In this document: positions 10,048-19,555 of the stretch, piece by piece
Position numbering within the stretch: the first letter of the stretch is position 1
Layout: every line of letters begins with the position of its first letter
Assembly: GCA_963575745.1 (NCBI GenBank)
Contig: CAUYUJ010014339.1
Location: 89,001 to 117,500 of the forward strand
Length of the DNA stretch: 28,500 nt
Direction: 5' to 3'
Source: Prorocentrum cordatum
Taxonomy: Eukaryota > Sar > Dinophyceae > Prorocentrales > Prorocentraceae
Program-made: the position numbers and the translations under genes
The notes under the pieces: model-generated
Told to the model about the DNA's origin: nothing
The model's input: the letters and a program-made list of their open reading frames with translations, nothing else
Databases searched by the model: none

Positions 10048-11297
10048 CTAGTTCGAGCCACATCTGGGCTCATAGCTCACGCGAGCAGCTGTCGAGCGAG
10101 GACCCTCCGCACCATCCGCACAGCTCGGCTCGCGGCCCCTCGCCCCACTCTCGTTGGAGGGAGCCGAGGGGGAAGGATTCACAGCCTGCTGCGCTGACTC
10201 GTCACGATTGGCGGCGTGTCGAGCAAACTTGTTGGGCCGAGCCTCAGCCCCAGAATCGGAAGCGGAGCGGATCCTCGACCCCTGGTCTGCAGGGGTCGAG
10301 TGGAACAAAACGCGACATTGATGCGACCCAACGTGGGAAGGCGCTCTGAGACCGTGGATTTCGATACGGGCATTGAGAATTCCCTTGGGCGCTCACCGTG
10401 AGAGCGTGAGGACCCTCCGCGCCACCCTCACAGCTCAGCTCGCGGCCCCTAGCCCCACTCTCGTTGGAGGGAGCCGAGGGAAAATAATAACCAGCCTGCT
10501 GCACTGACTCGGCACCCTTGGCGGCGTGTCGAGCCCACTTGTAGGGCCGAGCTTCGGCACCAGAAACAGAAGAAGGGCGGATCCTCGACCCCTGGTCTGC
10601 AGGGGTCGAGTGGAACAACTGGGGAGTGGCAGCGGCAACCACGACCTGCACGACAGACGACTGGTCGACGACCTCCTCACGCTGCTGCCCATCCCCCGCG
10701 AACGGCAAAACGGTGTCATCCTGCATGAGACTGGTGCGGGCGAAACTGCGCGGGCCACTTGGGCCGCTCGCTGAGATTGCTGCAGCAGCAGTATCGACAG
10801 ACGAAGACTCAACGACAGTGTTAATCTGCTGCAGCTCCTGGCTCGCAGGTTGCACGGACGACGTCTCAACGGCAATTTCTTCCTGCGAGTCAGGGTGTGC
10901 ATCCGCAACTTCTGGTGAGATTTCCACGGTCACACCGGGAAGTCGCGGGTGCCGACCCTTACATACTCTGTACTTCCATCTCTCAGCATTGTTCCTGGTT
11001 GGGCGCCCGCACTTCTCACCCAGGAGAGCCAGCGGACCCAGGGTCGAGACCGCCTTGCAACCGACACAAACGAACAACGGCGAGTCATCGCTGCACTGGA
11101 AAGATAAAAGCCTGTGTCCGAGAGCCGAGACCTGCCACAAAGTGTCGGGGAATAACGCCAGAACAACCCTCACATGCAGGCTTGCCTGAACTACCGAAAA
11201 TTAACGGAGTGGGAGGCTTCGTGCGCAAGCAAACGCCACAACGCCAATAGGAGCGGCACCACCCCCACACATGCTCAAACTCCGTGCCAGGTTTCAC
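10048..11297 (-). pseudogene. Orphan copy of the LINE-2 C-terminal finger region
   Basis: Duplicate of 12509-13758. From 11297 down it reads WRCGVC, then KPACEGC, then after a frame change LWQVSALGHRLLSF, FVCVGCKA, and a later Cys/His pair (EKC, GRHP). It continues into two repeated blocks starting FHSTPADQGSRIR. Its upstream RNase H is absent because the duplication junction cuts it at about 11340. It is therefore a non-functional fragment. Confidence 0.8.
10098..10620. repeat. 310-bp tandem repeat pair (copy A)
   Basis: GAGGACCCTCCG starts at 10098 and again at 10408, and about 210 bp of each unit match closely. Each unit contains the perfect hairpin CTCGACCCCTG-GTCTG-CAGGGGTCGAG (stem 11, loop 5) at 10274-10300 and 10584-10610. 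On the minus strand the units encode two versions of an FHSTPADQGSRIR... block, so this is an in-frame protein repeat as well as a DNA repeat. Confidence 0.9.
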
Positions 11298-11340
11298 TTT
11301 GATTTCCTGAGGGGGCCTGGCCAGCTCAACCCCGCTGAGG

Positions 11341-12164
11341 ACGGGGATGACGCCTGAGGCATACTGAGGATATACGGTACCTTAGCCATGAGAAGGAGGT
11401 GGTCAGCAGGCCGTTGACTTGGAATGATCTGCACTTCTCGGCTGACCCGACGGAGCGGACTACGCTGAGACATCACCTGAACGAGCGGGCGAGCCAGGCA
11501 GACAAAATCGATGGTACTGCTCCCGTCGTTATTCGAGAAAAAGATAGGCACCCGCTCGCGGGCGCAATTGGCGGCACAACGATCATGCATAGCAAGAACC
11601 TCACTGACTGCCACGCCAGCATAGTGAGCCCGACTAGCAAACCTGGGTGGAACAACGCGCTGCCCGTCCGCCTTCCATCCCTCCTTCCCACTCTGAATCA
11701 GTCCCAATCCATGATTCAAGTCCATCCCAACAAGTGGCGTTGTTCGCCGCGGCAACGCGCGCAGCTGAGACGAAAGCCAGGCAGACAGCGCATCGCACGT
11801 GTGTCGGTAGTTCGCCTGTGCTCGAAACTCCCGTGGGCGAGGGGGGTGCTAGAGTGCAATGCTCGTGATGTGTTTTTTTGCCCGAGCCAGAAGGCCGCGC
11901 CCTTGAAGCTGCGGAGGAGGAACGGCCACTCGGACAATGCCACGATCCTTAAAACGTCGCCCCAGGATAACAGAGCACCCAGCCGAAGATGTGACATAAG
12001 AACCCAACAATTCGGCGCCGAACAGTCGTGCCCATCGTGGCCTTGACCTTGGTCCCAACCAGGCAGACGCTGTCGAAGCTGGAGGTGCGGCGCACGATCT
12101 CGCCCACCCGATCCTCGCGATTCGCTCGGAGAGGGTTGTAGGAGCCGACAATGACAGAAAACAT
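11341..12164 (-). pseudogene. Orphan 5' fragment of LINE-1 endonuclease
   Basis: Duplicate of 8876-9699, from MFSVIVGSYNPL down to ILSMPQASSPSS, then abruptly joined to LINE-2 finger sequence. It keeps the same frame change and the same in-frame TAG (11849-11851) as copy A. Both defects therefore predate the duplication. One difference replaces Tyr with His just after that stop. Confidence 0.85.
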
Positions 12165-12194
12165 GCGGGTTGCCAGCAGCCTCCCAACACCTCA

Positions 12195-12398
12195 GAGAGG
12201 AGGGGGAGGAGGAGGACGAGGAGGGGGAGGGGGACGAGGCGGGGTACGAGGAGGAGGAGGAGGAGGAGGAGGAGGAGGAGGAGGAGGGGGAGGAGGAGGA
12301 GGAGGGGGAGGATGAGGAGGAGGAGGAGGAGGAGGAGGAGGAGGAGGAGGGGGAGGAGGAGGGGGGGGGGGGAGAAGGAAAAGGAGGAGGAGGAGGGG
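12195..12398 (+). repeat. GGA array (duplication copy B)
   Basis: Same array as 9733-9939, with one more GGA triplet and a G run of only 12 (12361-12372). The length differences are what polymerase slippage or read error would give. Confidence 0.95.
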
Positions 12399-12508
12399 AT
12401 TTTTTTCACCTGGACCTTTTCCTAGCCTGGCCTCAGGCTAGGACCCAAGCGGCGACCTCATGCGGTGGCTGACTTCGGCAGCAACCCACGGGCCCCGACA
12501 AAAACGAG

Positions 12509-13824
12509 CTAGTTCGAGCCACATCTGGGCTCATAGCTCACGCGAGCAGCTGTCGAGCGAGGACCCTCCGCACCATCCGCACAGCTCGGCTCGCGGCCCC
12601 TCGCCCCACTCTCGTTGGAGGGAGCCGAGGGGGAAGGATTCACAGCCTGCTGCGCTGACTCGTCACGATTGGCGGCGTGTCGAGCAAACTTGTTGGGCCG
12701 AGCCTCAGCCCCAGAATCGGAAGCGGAGCGGATCCTCGACCCCTGGTCTGCAGGGGTCGAGTGGAACAAAACGCGACATTGATGCGACCCAACGTGGGAA
12801 GGCGCTCTGAGACCGTGGATTTCGATACGGGCATTGAGAATTCCCTTGGGCGCTCACCGTGAGAGCGTGAGGACCCTCCGCGCCACCCTCACAGCTCAGC
12901 TCGCGGCCCCTAGCCCCACTCTCGTTGGAGGGAGCCGAGGGAAAATAATAACCAGCCTGCTGCACTGACTCGGCACCCTTGGCGGCGTGTCGAGCCCACT
13001 TGTAGGGCCGAGCTTCGGCACCAGAAACAGAAGAAGGGCGGATCCTCGACCCCTGGTCTGCAGGGGTCGAGTGGAACAACTGGGGGGTGGCAGCGGCAAC
13101 CACGACCTGCACGACAGACGACTGGTCGACGACCTCCTCACGCTGCTGCCCATCCCCCGCGAACGGCAAAACGGCGTCATCCTGCATGAGACTGGTGCGG
13201 GCGAAACTGCGCGGGCCACTTGGGCCGCTCGCTGAGATTGCTGCAGCAGCAGTATCGACAGACGAAGACTCAACGACAGTGTTAATCTGCTGCAGCTCCT
13301 GGCTCGCAGGTTGCACGGACGACGTCTCAACGGCAATTTCTTCCTGCGAGTCAGGGTGTGCATCCGCAACTTCTGGTGAGATTTCCACGGTCACACCGGG
13401 AAGTCGCGGGTGCCGACCCTTACATACTCTGTACTTCCATCTCTCAGCATTGTTCCTGGTTGGGCGCCCGCACTTCTCACCCAGGAGAGCCAGCGGACCC
13501 AGGGTCGAGACCGCCTTGCAACCGACACAAACGAACAACGGCGAGTCATCGCTGCACTGGAAAGATAAAAGCCTGTGTCCGAGAGCCGAGACCTGCCACA
13601 AAGTGTCGGGGAATAACGCCAGAACAACCCTCACATGCAGGCTTGCCTGAACTACCGAAAATTAACGGAGTGGGATGCTTCGTGCGCAAGCAAACGCCAC
13701 AACGCCAATAGGAGCGGCACCACCCCCACACATGCTCAAACTCCGTGCCAGGTTTCACTTTGATTTCCTGAGGGGGCCTGGCCAGCTCAACCCCGCTGAG
13801 GCCGAGACGAGGCCACTGCTGCAA
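12509..13824 (-). pseudogene. LINE-2 C-terminal Cys/His double module and repeated tail
   Basis: Directly after RNase H, helical sequence KISVAKAVCRLAARILQQWP leads to WRCGVC, KPACEGC and, after a one-base change at a C4 run (about 13613-13616), LWQVSALGHRLLSF. This is followed by FVCVGCKAV, EKCGRPTRN and CKGRHP. The spacing CxxC...CxxC...H then CxxC...C...H suggests two zinc-binding modules. I associate such tails with dinoflagellate LINE proteins, presumably nucleic-acid binding. The tail then holds two 310-bp-repeat-encoded blocks (FHSTPADQGSRIR...), the second in a different frame. An orphan copy lies at 10048-11297. Confidence 0.75.
12559..13081. repeat. 310-bp tandem repeat pair (copy B)
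   Basis: Same repeat pair as in copy A, with units starting at 12559 and 12869. The perfect 11-bp-stem hairpins are at 12735-12761 and 13045-13071. In the minus reading the two units encode similar peptides, so LINE-2 probably acquired the repeat within its 3' coding tail before the larger duplication. Confidence 0.9.
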
Positions 13825-15363
13825 AATCCGAGCGGCCAGGCGGCAAACAGCCTTCGCAACGCTGATTTTGTGCGCAAGGTCGGTAAGTTGGGCGTCCGTG
13901 GGCCTAGGATGCGTGGCAAGACCAGCCTTGGCAGCCTCATCAGCAGCATCATTGCCATTTTTTTAAAAATCGGTCTCTGTCGGACAGGTCATCCGAGTCC
14001 ACTGCGTGGGCCTTGACTTTGTGGTTCCCGACCACCACGAAGAAACGCTAGAAAACATGAGCCCAACATAAGGCCTCTTATGGGGCAGCTTAATGGCGGG
14101 GGGCTCACCGTGAGCACGAACAACGTTGAGGCAGTCGGAGTACCCAGTAGAGGGGCCCACCAGGCACTGGGAGGAAGCCTCGAGGCCCCCGTGCTCCCCA
14201 GCCTGGCTGGTCTGGGGGAGGGGGGCCCACGTAGGCCCAAACGCACTAAACAATTTAGAGCCGTCGTCTGCGTGGGCTGTAAAACCCCAGCCTGCTCTGG
14301 ATAGCTCTTTAATGCTGTGTCTCTGACAGCTGCCGTCCATGAATATATGGCCCGAGACCGCCGTATCGACCCGATCAGGCTCTCCTTCCCGCCTGGTCTG
14401 GGTACCTCCTTCACCACGAGGACGGGGAACCGAGCCACCTGGGTGCGGGAACAGACCCTTAGTATAGAGGAGGAGGGTGGCAGGATCAGAAAGATCGCAC
14501 GACCGAGCATCTTGCTGGATCCGATCTTCCACAAGGTCGTCGCGCTCTTCCTGAACGTTGGGGCAGAACCACAGGCGGTGCTTGAAGCTGTCAGATGCAG
14601 CCAAGCACAAAGGGCAGAGATCGGAGTCGAGCTGGTAGCCCAGGGCGATCGCGCGGTCCCTGGTCCAGGTCGCCCCACAGCTAAGCCCGCGGATACTGCC
14701 CTTCTCGAGGGCCGTGAATTTGCTAGAGTGGAGCTGGGCCTCCACCACATCGTAGCACAAGCGCTTGCCAACGCCTAACGCCTGGCCTGAGTCTTTCTGC
14801 AGCTGGCGGAGGACCCCTTCAACCAAAAGCTTTTTGACCAGGGAGGGGGAAACATACGTGAGCCCAACAGTTTCCCCGAAATCATTAATGAGCTCAGTGA
14901 ACGACTTCATGCCCCAATGGATACGCTGCAGAGAGAGCTTCATGGCCCCCAAAGGCCCAGCAACAGTACGCCACGAGAGGTCCTTACCGTCAGGATCCCT
15001 GATGAAGATGGTATCCCAGGCTTCGCGCAGAAACCTGAAATCCAGGGGATACTTGAAAATCCTAACCTGATTGGCCCAGACCTCCTTGCTGTAACGAATG
15101 ACAGGAGCGACAGCGTATGTAGCAGTAGGGTCCCTCTCAAGGACGAGCAGGGACGTGAGGGACCTCATGCCAGCGGAAGGTTTCAGGACCCTACCGAGCC
15201 CCTGGCGGAACCCCTGGAGCTCGACGTCGGAAGCTCCGTGGACCTCCGAACCGTACGTGACGCCCGCAAGGGGCCCCGACGTGAAAACTTTTCTGCAATA
15301 CCGTTGCCCCAGGGTGCCTCTCAACCTCTGGAGTCGGGCGACCCTCTGCTTGAAGCTTTGCAC
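13805..15363 (-). pseudogene. LINE-2 thumb, CCHC knuckle and RNase H
   Basis: After RT come QSFKQRVARLQRLRGTLGQR and GPLAGVTYGSEVHGASDVEL. A knuckle of the form C-x2-C-x8-H-x4-C follows (CPLC...KHRLWFC, about 14630-14570). Next is an RNase H fold: GHIFMDGSC (first Asp), QAGEHGGLEA (Glu), GYSDCLNVV (Asp), then after a frame change near 14045 VVVGNHKVKAHAVDSDD. After a second change at an A7 run (13958-13964) comes GNDAADEAAKAG (final Asp). All four D-E-D-D residues are present. RNase H would remove the RNA template. Both frame changes are short indels near A or T runs, so I mark the ORF broken, though it is nearly intact. Confidence 0.85.
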
Positions 15364-15645
15364 CTAACAGAAAATGTGCGGCCGCGCCCAGCTTGCCGTC
15401 GGGGCCGACCAGCAGTGTCATCAACTCCTAGATTCACAGCAGAAGAAATACATGAGGGTCCTCCCACATGCTCCAACAGTGACCTGATCTTGTTGCCGAC
15501 AGCCTGGTCGGAGCAAATCACAGACGCCTTATCTTCTGAAACCACCACCTGCATATCGTCCGACAAAACCGAATACAGTTGAGTGGCCCCCGTAACAATG
15601 TCATCGACGACTGATCTGGCCGAACCCGTAGCTTGCAATCCGTAA

Positions 15646-15677
<32 letters not shown>

Positions 15678-16420
15678 CGAGGGCATCGCGGACTTTCTGC
15701 GGCAGCAGGTCGATCGTGGGAATGGCATAGACCCTCGCGAAAGTAGTGGCAGAGGAATCACCCGCAATAACTCCTTGCCAGGCGAAAAAAGGCCCCTTCA
15801 CGATCCCGCTGATGTTGATGAACCTTGGGCCTCTATAGGCCGCCATGCAGAGTCGTGAAATAGGAGAAGGGAATCCTAAGTCGTCACACCTCTGCTGTAG
15901 AATGTCGAGCCTAATAGATTCGTAAAACTTGTGGAGGTCCCATAACACAGAGCACGCAACACCCTTCTTATCCTTCCTGCTCGTCGCATGTTCCGAACGC
16001 ACAGCTTGCCTCCAAACAACATCCCCAGCCCCAGTGAAAGCTCCTGCACTGAGGTACGATTTATTGAACCTGGCCTCCCATTGGACAGCGTACGGTCTCC
16101 TCATCCTCCCCCATAGCCGATATGCTGAGCTAAACAATCCGATGGGTCTCCAACCTCCAGCAGGCTTGGGCAGAAGCGCAACCATGATGGCACGCAGGTG
16201 GTTGGGCAAAAGGGAGGACGCTTCCATAATGCTGATAATACTCATTAACGCCACCAGCGCGTCATCACAGAGCGAGGCATAGTGGCGCATATGGAAGCCG
16301 TCGACACTGGTGGCCGTGCGAGTGGGGTACGACATGGCAACTTCTCTCAGCAAGTCGGGCGACTCGAAGGGGAGCGGATCCTGATACTCGATGGGCTCTT
16401 GCTTGGGGGGCTCCAACGTG
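15364..16420 (-). pseudogene. LINE-2 reverse transcriptase, split at catalytic motif
   Basis: RT motifs are MVALLPKPAGGWRPIGLFSS (motifs 1/2), CSVLWDLHKFYESIRLDIL (motif A with catalytic Asp) and QGVIAGDSSATTFARVYA (motif B). The frame then enters an (AT)13 tract at 15652-15677 and stops. A different frame leaves the same tract reading YIDDYGLQATG (motif C, both catalytic Asp), then SVVDDIVTGATQLYSVLSDD and SEDKASVICSD (motif D/E region). The tract is out of phase, and a tract length differing by one AT unit more or two fewer would be in phase. A further frame change occurs at about 15360-15375. Everything else in the palm is intact. Confidence 0.9.
15652..15677. repeat. (AT)13 microsatellite inside RT motif C
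   Basis: A pure alternating AT run of 26 bp. On the minus strand it codes Ile-Tyr repeats directly before the catalytic Asp-Asp. It probably expanded from the codons of the Y-I-D-D motif itself. Confidence 0.95.
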
Positions 16421-18300
16421 GCCTTCCATAACCCACTGAACGAGCAGCCTCCGAATGAAGAAGAGCTTGGGGATCGGATAAAACACGCCCTTAGCCGAAA
16501 GAGTAGAACATGGGGTCCATGGGGCGACTTCCTTGGTCCACCAGTGGGCTCTTCGGGCACCTTTTGAAACGCCTTCCAGGATCCAAGACTTCCAAGACTT
16601 GTTCGCCACATCGCGCTGCTTGATGGAAAACTCACCCAGGAACTCCGAAACCTCGTCCAGGATACTAGCACCATCAACAATCAAACCTTCTAAAACTTCG
16701 GCCCCAACAGGATCATCACGAGGAATACAACCAGTTGAACTGTCGCCCTTGGTCGAGTTGAACAGGTTGCTTTTCCCACGGCAAGAGGGGGGATTAGATC
16801 TCATACATCGTTGAACGAAATGTTGCACCTTATCCCAGCTGCCCTGGCAGACCCCCATGCTGTCGGCTATGATGTCGGGGGGGTGGAGGAGGAAGTTGCC
16901 AGAGTCGAGGGCCGAGCCCTTCACGTCGCAGCCGAGGTTCGAGCAGAAAATGCGCAGGGTGCTCTCCAAACATCGAACTCCGTACAAATCAGGCTGACGA
17001 GAAGTGCGCCTATCCTTATCCAAAACAGAGCGCCATGCAAGCTTGGGCAACCTGCCACGGGTGCCTAAAACAGGAAGTGAACACTGACGATTAGCGGCCA
17101 ACTCTCTCTCCGCCGTGTTAGCCCAAAGTTTATATAACATATTGAGGTGACGCTGCAAACACTGTCTGGGGACACGGTTACGAACCAACCCCAAACCATA
17201 AGACGCACAGTCTAAGACATCCTCCCAGTCTCGAGGGGCAGGGGCAGGGCCAATAGGGGGCTCAATCGGGATGGGGGGAGGGTTAACAAACCCCAAAGCC
17301 TGCAAACTGGCCAGCTGAGGGAAGAAGCTCAACTGCACGGGCTTGTGCGGCTTGGTGGCCGCCTCCAAGCAGACACGGGTGGCCTTCACGGCCTGCGAGA
17401 GCCCGCTGGAAACCAGGAAATAGTCGAACATGCGGACTCCTTCCTTGCTCGTGCCCGCGCAGGTGCCCTTGGATTCAGGCACGACCAGGTTGGCACTGAG
17501 CACCGAGACCAAATCGCATGAAGCCAGAACATCAGGCTCCATCTGGAAGTCCGCACCCAAGATGAACGGACCAGGAAAAGAGGATAATTCAGCACCAAGC
17601 TTGCACAACATACCCAGATTGGACTCGGAGAGGCCCTCGGAGTCCCTGAGATACGCGGAGACCACAAGGATAGAGACTCCGCCTGGGATTTGAACAATAG
17701 CTGAGGCTGCACGATGAGGAACCAGAGTGGGGCCCACCTTAGCCGAGACGCCATGGCAGCCCAAGAAGTCCCTGACGAAGATGCCCACTCCTCCAGAGGT
17801 CCCGAGCCCTATGCCTGGGGCCGCTGGGGCGATCCTGGACTTCCAGCCTGAGCGGAGGCCCCATTGAGAGGCCTCGCCAACCAGATCACCCAGAAGATGA
17901 TGTTCTTGAACAAGCACCACATGAGCCGTCGTACGACTCAACCACGCTTTCGCCGCATTCCAACCCGTGCAGTTAGCTGTCTCCACGACCAATTCAAAAC
18001 TATCGAGATCCGAGCAAGCTGGGGCCCAGAGACAACTGCCAAAATTCAAGGACGGAGCCTTGGGGGCGGGAACACGGCACAGCCTGGCGATAGAAGGTGA
18101 AACGTGCAAAAAGTCACCCCCCGACACGCTGCTCACGTGAGCATTAGGCGTCGGGGGGGGTCGTTTGAGAAGGCGGCCCAGGCTGCATCCTGTTGGCGAG
18201 CAGCTCCTGTGCGAGCTGCCGAACGTCAGGATGCGGGGCCGCTTCAGCCTCATGAGCTCCCCCGTGGTCTCCTGAAGGGCTGCTGGCTGCACTTCCGCCC
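16415..18300 (-). CDS. LINE-2 APE-like endonuclease and linker
   Basis: The frame has no clear own start and is open from well upstream. Protein-like sequence begins at about 18200. Motifs in order are ETANCTGW (Asn block), VLVQEHH (catalytic Glu), GVGIFVRDFLG, VVSAYLRDSEG (Tyr block), FILGADFQMEPD (GDFN-equivalent, Asn replaced by Gln), GVRMFDYFLVSSGL (Asp) and KPHKPVQL (terminal His; the usual SDH Asp is replaced). It would nick target DNA to prime reverse transcription. A linker of about 300 residues follows. The frame is lost at a C6 run (plus-strand G6 at 16415-16420), directly before the RT frame begins at the equivalent codon. The N-to-Q change may reflect family divergence. Confidence 0.85.
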
Positions 18301-18837
18301 CCACTGGCGGAATCCTCATGACCGTCATCTGCTGCATCTCCAAGCTCCTGTGGTGGCCGAGCTCCAGCGGGGCTGTTGCCTCGTGCGATCTTCTCAGCTG
18401 GCTGGGCGGAAGTCTCTTCAGGCTTCCTCTTGTGAAGCTTGGACATGTGCTGGCGGTGGGAGGCTTTGATATGGTCCACAGACTGCTGAACCTTCTCAAA
18501 CAATTGCTTCGTGATGGCGACCACGCTCTGCTCCAGCTCGCGCTTCCTGGTCTCGAACTGGTTGTGGTCGTCGGCGGATAACTCGTACTCCTTAGCGTCG
18601 AGGCCAAGGATGCCTTCACCGTAGTCGATGGTGAGGGCCCCTTCCTTACCGTCGAGGATGTCACGAAGGCAGAGCTTCCCAACAGACCGAGGAGGATCAG
18701 GGTGCACCACATGATGCAGCCGCTCGACCAAGGCTTTATGCTCCTTGTCGGCCTCGGACAGCTCTGCAGTGAGTTTGGCCATAGCTTCTTCGCATTCATA
18801 CACCCACTTCCTCGCCCTGGCGACATCGTCAATCTCC
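18144..18837 (-). CDS. LINE-2 coiled-coil, acidic ORF1-like segment
   Basis: It continues from the A6 run as KKEIDDVARARKWVYECEEA, then a heptad-like helix to about residue 60 (LTAELSEADKEHKALVERL). A second helix is rich in Gln/Lys (QSVVAITKQLFEKVQQSVDH) and the tail is rich in Ser, Gly, Glu and Ala. It ends QPGPPSQTTPPDA at TAA 18144-18146, just past a C8 run (plus-strand G8 at 18153-18160). The composition fits a trimer- or RNP-forming ORF1-type protein. The endonuclease frame overlaps this end, and a shift at the C8 run would fuse the two. No RRM or CCHC knuckle is visible. Confidence 0.65.
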
Positions 18838-19320
18838 TTTTTTGAGGCGGCGCTCGATGGAATGCACACGCTGGCGCGCCTCTTCTGTTTGCTTTTCCAG
18901 GGGCCTGGGTGGGATCTCCTTGGGCTTCTTAGCTGCAAGCCACACCTTATACTGAGAAGCTGCAGCTGAATCACCAAACTTCTCCGCCAAACCGAGCAAC
19001 TGCTTGACATCGTCTTCAGTCGCTGTGTCGGGGACCGTGACGGCTGCTGGCGACGGGTGCGGAGGGCCCCGCTGCCAGCTCCCACGAGGCGCAGGAACAT
19101 CACGCACAGGCACATCGACACGTTCACGCTTGCAGTGCTTACACAACCACCACTTAGCAAGATTTTTTCCACATCCACAATCCTCATAGCTGCACTTCCA
19201 CATCGCCTGGCGACCGCCCCCGCGATGCTGGGCGTCCGCTCCGTCGCCACCTGCGGCGAAACGAACACGCTTGGCCAACGGCCGCTCCTCCCAAGGCAGG
19301 GCCTTCGGCGGCCGCACCAT
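18838..19320 (-). CDS. LINE-2 N-terminal RanBP2-like zinc-finger segment
   Basis: The likely start is the ATG at 19318-19320 (protein start MVRPPKALPWEERPLAKRVR). Residues about 40-65 read WKCSYEDCGCGKNLAKWWLC and then KHC. This is a W-x-C...C...N...C-x2-C pattern close to RanBP2-type zinc fingers, which bind RNA or protein. A basic patch precedes it and an Ala/Lys-rich helix follows. The frame ends SIERRLKKGD at a TGA right after an A6 run (18838-18843). One A fewer would run it directly into the coiled coil below. It plausibly binds the element RNA; that role is inference. Confidence 0.7.
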
Positions 19321-19437
19321 TGCGGTTGCTGGAAGTGACAGGACGTGGCTGGAGGAACCGAGAGCCAGAATGACTCGCTGTCACCCAGCCGTTCTGAAGC
19401 GTCAGTGACAGCAAGCACAAAACTTGTGCCAAAACGG

Positions 19438-19555
19438 CTGAGGAGGAGGAGGGGGGGAGGAGCAGGGGGAGGAGGAGGAGGAGGAGGAGGAGGAGGAGGA
19501 GGAGGAGGAGGAGGAGGAGGAGGGGGAGGAGGAGGAGGAGGAGGAGGGGGAAGAA
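19438..19555 (+). repeat. GGA array upstream of LINE-2
   Basis: About 115 bp of GGA/GGGGGA. On the minus strand this TCC tract lies just before the LINE-2 N-terminal frame, as another TCC tract does for LINE-1. It may be part of the 5' UTR, a 3' tail of an older upstream element, or a preferred insertion site. Confidence 0.95.

Larger units (their letters stand above)
8876..11340. repeat. 2.46-kb tandem duplication, copy A
   Basis: This 2465-bp unit is repeated directly at 11341-13801. It holds, in minus-strand order, the Cys-finger 3' end of LINE-2, a TCC tract, and the 5' endonuclease of LINE-1. I counted about eight single-base differences from copy B, mostly transitions, plus a G19 versus G12 homopolymer difference and one extra GGA triplet in B. 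Both edges share GAGG, a 4-bp microhomology. Only copy A continues into the rest of LINE-1. Confidence 0.95.
11341..13801. repeat. 2.46-kb tandem duplication, copy B
   Basis: The second copy, 2461 bp. It is the copy continuous with the body of LINE-2 at its right edge (13801 onward). Its left part is an orphan 5' fragment of LINE-1 endonuclease that runs straight into the LINE-2 finger region of copy A at the junction near 11340. Direct repetition at more than 99% identity implies a recent event or an assembly artefact. Confidence 0.95.
12460..19320 (-). mobile_element. LINE-2: near-complete non-LTR retrotransposon
   Basis: About 6.9 kb on the minus strand with every expected pol domain in order. 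They are a RanBP2-like finger (19320 onward), acidic coiled coil (to 18144), APE-like endonuclease (about 18060-17300), linker, RT (about 16420-15380), RNase H (about 14500-13880) and a C-terminal Cys/His double finger with a repeated tail (13760-12509). Catalytic residues are mostly intact, but the frame changes about eight times. A+1 or similar single-base shifts at A6, C8, C6, A7 and C4 runs and at an (AT)13 tract account for most of these. TCC tracts lie just upstream (19555-19438) and downstream (12398-12195). It is either recently dead, carries read-length errors, or uses slippage. Confidence 0.9.
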
